Assembly: GCA_029821455.1 (NCBI GenBank)
Contig: JALGTI010000122.1
Coordinates: 1-8,116 of the forward strand
Origin: Candidatus Zipacnadia bacterium
GTDB taxonomy: Bacteria; Armatimonadota; Zipacnadia; Zipacnadales; Zipacnadaceae
Length of the DNA stretch: 8,116 nucleotides
Direction: 5' to 3'
Numbering within the stretch: position 1 is the stretch's first letter; each line of letters opens with the position of its first letter. The translations under genes and the position numbers were made by a program. This document shows, piece after piece, positions 5,626-8,116 of the stretch. The notes beneath the pieces were generated by a model. It did not search any database and was not told where the DNA came from. It worked only from the letters and a program-made list of their open reading frames with translations.

Positions 5626-6654
5626 ATGCGCGATATGATGAGCCAGAGTTGTCCCATCAAGCAGGCAGTCCTGCTGGTAGGGGGACTGGGCACCAGGCTG
5701 CGGCCCCTGACCTATCGGATGCCCAAGGCCCTCCTGCCCTTGCTCAACCGGCCACTGATCTCGTACGAACTGGAGTTGTTGGGCCGCGCCGGCATCGAGG
5801 ATGTCACTTTGGCCCTCGCTTACCAGGCCGAGGCATTGCAGCAAGCCCTCGGTGACGGCAGCCCTTGGGGAATCACTCTGCGCTACTGCGAGGAGCCGTC
5901 TCCGCTGGACACCGCTGGGGCCATTGGCAACGTGCGCGAGCACCTGAAGGGTGATTTCCTGGCTCTGAATGGCGATCTGGTATTGGATCTGGACGTTGGG
6001 GCACTGGTAAGGGCGCATCTTGAGGCGGAGGCTGACGTGACCATTCTGCTGCGGAAGGTGGATGACATCACGCCATTCGGCCTCATCCAGCGCGATGACA
6101 GCGGCGTCATCGTGGCATTCAAGGAGAAGGTGGCCGAGGACGAGACCGGCCAGAACACGGTCAACGCGGGCCTATATGTGATGTCCCCGCGCGTGCTGGA
6201 GGCAATCCCGCCCGGGGAGCCATATTCCAATGAGCATCAGCTCTTCCCCCGGCTGCTGGCCGAGGGGGCCCGGCTCCTGGGCTACCTCCCCGAGCGCCAG
6301 GGATACTGGGCGGACGTGGGCCGGGCCGAGACCTACCTGGCTACCAATCGCGCGCTGCTGGATGGCGCTATCGAATGGGCCCAACCTGCGGTCGAAAGCC
6401 CGGTCTCGCCATATCTCGTCCAACAACCCATCTGCGTGGGCGCTAACTGCAACATTACCGGGCAGCTCGGCCCCTACACGACCATTGGCCATAACTGTCA
6501 GGTGGAGAAGGCCGCTACTCTCCAGGACTGCGTCGTGATGGATGACGTTCACGTCGGTTCAGGGGCATTGGTGCGCAGCGCAATAGTCGCTCCCGGCGCT
6601 CACGTGCCGCCCGGAGCACAGATCACAGACGGAGTATTTGATTCGAATGACTGA
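5626..6654 (+). CDS. Sugar-nucleotide pyrophosphorylase (mannose-1-phosphate guanylyltransferase-like)
   Basis: 342 residues. The Rossmann-like nucleotidyltransferase domain (about 11-245) begins with GGLGTRLRPLTYRMPKALLP (19-38), the nucleotide-binding loop with its catalytic arginine and lysine. It continues with PLDTAGAIG (93-101), NGDL (115-118, metal-binding aspartate D117), FKEKV (165-169), NAGLYV (180-185) and YWADVGRAETYLATN (227-241). A left-handed beta-helix tail (about 268-333) has hexapeptide-like turns (VGANCNI, IGHNCQV, VGSGALV, VAPGAHV). Such enzymes make NDP-sugars from NTP and sugar-1-phosphate for glycan building. GDP-mannose is my first guess; a glucose-1-phosphate enzyme is possible. 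The start is uncertain: ATG at 5626, 5635 or 5638, none with a strong ribosome binding site, fitting coupling to yjbQ (stop TGA at 5622-5624). Its end overlaps the next gene by 8 bp. Confidence 0.9.
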   Translation: MRDMMSQSCPIKQAVLLVGGLGTRLRPLTYRMPKALLPLLNRPLISYELELLGRAGIEDVTLALAYQAEALQQALGDGSPWGITLRYCEEPSPLDTAGAIGNVREHLKGDFLALNGDLVLDLDVGALVRAHLEAEADVTILLRKVDDITPFGLIQRDDSGVIVAFKEKVAEDETGQNTVNAGLYVMSPRVLEAIPPGEPYSNEHQLFPRLLAEGARLLGYLPERQGYWADVGRAETYLATNRALLDGAIEWAQPAVESPVSPYLVQQPICVGANCNITGQLGPYTTIGHNCQVEKAATLQDCVVMDDVHVGSGALVRSAIVAPGAHVPPGAQITDGVFDSND

Positions 6655-7777
6655 CGAACTGCTGATGATACCGGGGCCCACCAATGTACCGGGCCCTGTT
6701 CTGGAGGCGCTGAGCCGCCCCTCGACCTTTCATCGCGGCGATGAGTTTGCTCGCTGCCTGCAAGCCTGCACCGAGGGCCTTAAGGAAGTTTTCCAGACGC
6801 GCAATGACGTGCTGATCCTGACCGCCTCCGGCACCGGCGGCGTGGAAGCTGCCATTGTCAACTGCCTGTCGCCCGGGGACTCAGTCGTGGCCATCCACAG
6901 CGGCAAGTTTGGCGAACGGATGGAAGAGATAGCCACCCGCTTCGGGGCAGAGGTGCTCAGCCTTGACCTGGGGCCAGGCCAGGCGGCTCATCCGGATGCT
7001 GCACGGGAGGCCCTGCAAAAGGCGCAGGCGCGGGCGCTGCTCTTCGTGCAGAACGAGACCTCTACCGGCGTTTGCCAGAATGTGGAAGGCCTGGCGGCAG
7101 CGGCTCACGAATGTGGGGCATTGAGTATTGTGGACGCCGTCAGCGGCATGGGCGGCATTCCCGTCAGGACTGATGAGTGGAGGTTGGATGTGGTGGTGGC
7201 TGGCTCACAGAAGGCATTCATGCTGCCGCCGGGCTTGGCCTTCGTATCAGTCAGCAACGCCGCCTGGCAGGCCACTGAGACGGCGGCGATGCCACGCTAT
7301 TACTTCGACCTGGTCGCCGCCCGCAAGTCATTACACAAGGGCCAGACCCCATACACACCCAATGTGAATATGTTTGTGGCCCTGGAGGCGGCTCTCGGTC
7401 TTATGTTGGATGAGGGGATGGAGGCGGTTTATGCGCGTCACGCGAGCCTGGGACGGGCCTGCAGGGCGGCGATGACTGCTCTGGGATTAGAGTTACTTGC
7501 CGACCCTCAATGCGCGTCGGACGTGGTCACCGCTGTCAAGAGCCCACCGGGTCTGGACTCCACGCAACTGGTCAGCGCGGTCCGCACGCGTCACAACATC
7601 CTCATCTCAGGCGGCCAGGGGGACCTCAAGGGCAGAATCTTCCGCATTGGCCACCTGGGCAGTTGTCAGCTTGACGAGCTGCTTGAAACGATACAGGCGG
7701 TCGCGCAGGAATTAGCAGAACTCGGGCACGCCTGTAGTGCTGAGGAGGCGGTGGCTGCCGCTCAAGCGGCCACTTGA
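6647..7777 (+). CDS. Class V PLP-dependent aminotransferase (serine/alanine-glyoxylate type)
   Basis: 376 residues, normal for the alanine-glyoxylate/serine-pyruvate aminotransferase branch of PF00266. It opens with LLMIPGPTNVP (5-15), typical of the branch. Further motifs are ASGTGG (60-65, cofactor phosphate binding), QNETSTG (135-141), VDAVSG (162-167, with the aspartate that contacts the PLP ring nitrogen), SQKAFMLPPG (187-196, Schiff-base lysine K189), PYTPN (235-239) and FRIGHLG (332-338, carboxylate-binding arginine). The start at 6647 is preferred over the in-frame TTG at 6638, because GGAG (6631-6634) is only 3 nt from the TTG but 12 nt from the ATG. It overlaps the pyrophosphorylase gene by 8 bp and precedes serA by 6 bp. 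That context suggests it makes phosphoserine or serine from the SerA product rather than detoxifying glyoxylate. The family is sure, the substrate inferred. Confidence 0.93.
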   Translation: MTDELLMIPGPTNVPGPVLEALSRPSTFHRGDEFARCLQACTEGLKEVFQTRNDVLILTASGTGGVEAAIVNCLSPGDSVVAIHSGKFGERMEEIATRFGAEVLSLDLGPGQAAHPDAAREALQKAQARALLFVQNETSTGVCQNVEGLAAAAHECGALSIVDAVSGMGGIPVRTDEWRLDVVVAGSQKAFMLPPGLAFVSVSNAAWQATETAAMPRYYFDLVAARKSLHKGQTPYTPNVNMFVALEAALGLMLDEGMEAVYARHASLGRACRAAMTALGLELLADPQCASDVVTAVKSPPGLDSTQLVSAVRTRHNILISGGQGDLKGRIFRIGHLGSCQLDELLETIQAVAQELAELGHACSAEEAVAAAQAAT

Positions 7778-7783
7778 AGCCCT

Positions 7784-8116
7784 ATGCACAGGATACTGGT
7801 TTCCGACCCAATTGCAGAGGAGGGCATCCAGATACTGCGTGACGCCGGCGAGGTGAAGCAGGTAACAGGCCTCGGCGAGGCCGAGCTGGCAGACCTCATC
7901 GGAGCTTTCGATGCCCTGGTGGTCCGCAGTGCCACAAAGGTTACCCGCCCAGTTATTGAGGCCGCCCACAAACTGCAAGTTATCGCCAGGGCGGGGGTCG
8001 GCGTAGACAATGTAGATGTGGCCGCTGCCACCCGGCGCGGGATCCTGGTCGTGAACTCCCCGGCCGGCAACACCATGGCCGCCACAGAACATACCATTGC
8101 GATGCTGCTGGCCGCG
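7784..8116 (+). CDS. serA: D-3-phosphoglycerate dehydrogenase, N-terminal part (runs off window)
   Basis: 111 residues are visible, with no stop before the window ends. MHRILVSDPIAEEGIQILRD, LVVRSATKVTRPVIEAA, LQVIARAGVGVDNVDVAAAT and the stretch VVNSPAGNTMAATEHT are characteristic of the SerA branch of the D-2-hydroxyacid dehydrogenases (PF00389). This part covers the start of the substrate-binding domain and leads into the NAD-binding domain. The enzyme oxidises 3-phosphoglycerate to 3-phosphohydroxypyruvate, the first step of serine synthesis. The full protein, usually about 520-530 residues when it carries the regulatory ASB and ACT domains, lies beyond the window, so allosteric control cannot be judged. 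The ATG at 7784 sits 6 bp after the aminotransferase stop and lacks a clear ribosome binding site, so translation is probably coupled. Confidence 0.93.
   Translation, partial: MHRILVSDPIAEEGIQILRDAGEVKQVTGLGEAELADLIGAFDALVVRSATKVTRPVIEAAHKLQVIARAGVGVDNVDVAAATRRGILVVNSPAGNTMAATEHTIAMLLAA

Noticed and set aside
6638..6646. TTG start for the aminotransferase at 6638
   Set aside because: GGAG is only 3 nt upstream of it, and family members begin close to the ATG at 6647.
7712..8097. Minus-strand open frames over the end of the window
   Set aside because: They are antisense to the aminotransferase end and serA, both of which show clear conserved motifs.

Overview
The window is a GC-rich (roughly 60%) bacterial chromosomal segment with eight protein-coding genes in two divergent groups and one repeat-rich spacer. 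No RNA gene, insertion sequence, integrase or CRISPR array was found. The combination of copper-amine-oxidase-like 'stalk' domains, a membrane-anchored NodB deacetylase and hairpin repeats of the 'CCTCACCCCC..CCCTCTCC' and 'GCAGGCG-TCT-CGCCTGC' kinds fits an uncultured lineage such as Armatimonadota, Chloroflexota or a Firmicutes-like group. Armatimonadota is my best guess, with low confidence, because no phylogenetic marker was compared.

Left half (minus strand, about 3340 down to 1): three genes read leftward from one strong promoter near 3344-3372. First is a secreted protein with two stalk-type units (2710-3279). A 411-bp spacer follows, holding a possible terminator and five inverted repeats of at least three families. 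Next comes a polysaccharide deacetylase with complete catalytic motifs and its own C-terminal stalk domain (637-2298). Last is another stalk-domain protein that runs off the window (1-597), with an OB-fold-like second domain and no visible signal peptide. All three share the stalk-type domain, which suggests a cell-envelope or cell-wall role.

Centre (3280-3473): a compact divergent promoter region. Each strand carries TTGACA, a 17-bp spacer and TATACT, placed symmetrically about position 3389.5.

Right half (plus strand, 3474 to the end): a tightly packed operon with gaps of 24, 1, -8 and 6 bp. It holds recJ (single-strand exonuclease), a YjbQ/UPF0047 protein, a sugar-nucleotide pyrophosphorylase with a left-handed beta-helix tail, a class V aminotransferase, and the N-terminal 111 residues of phosphoglycerate dehydrogenase (serA). 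The last two make a plausible first half of the phosphorylated serine pathway, with the class V enzyme standing in for SerC. The operon otherwise mixes DNA repair, sugar activation and amino-acid synthesis and looks like core chromosome.

I found no clear new defence or mobile system. The points most worth a second look are the mirrored promoters, the repeat cluster, the three-gene stalk-domain locus, the start region of recJ, and the aminotransferase-serA pairing.
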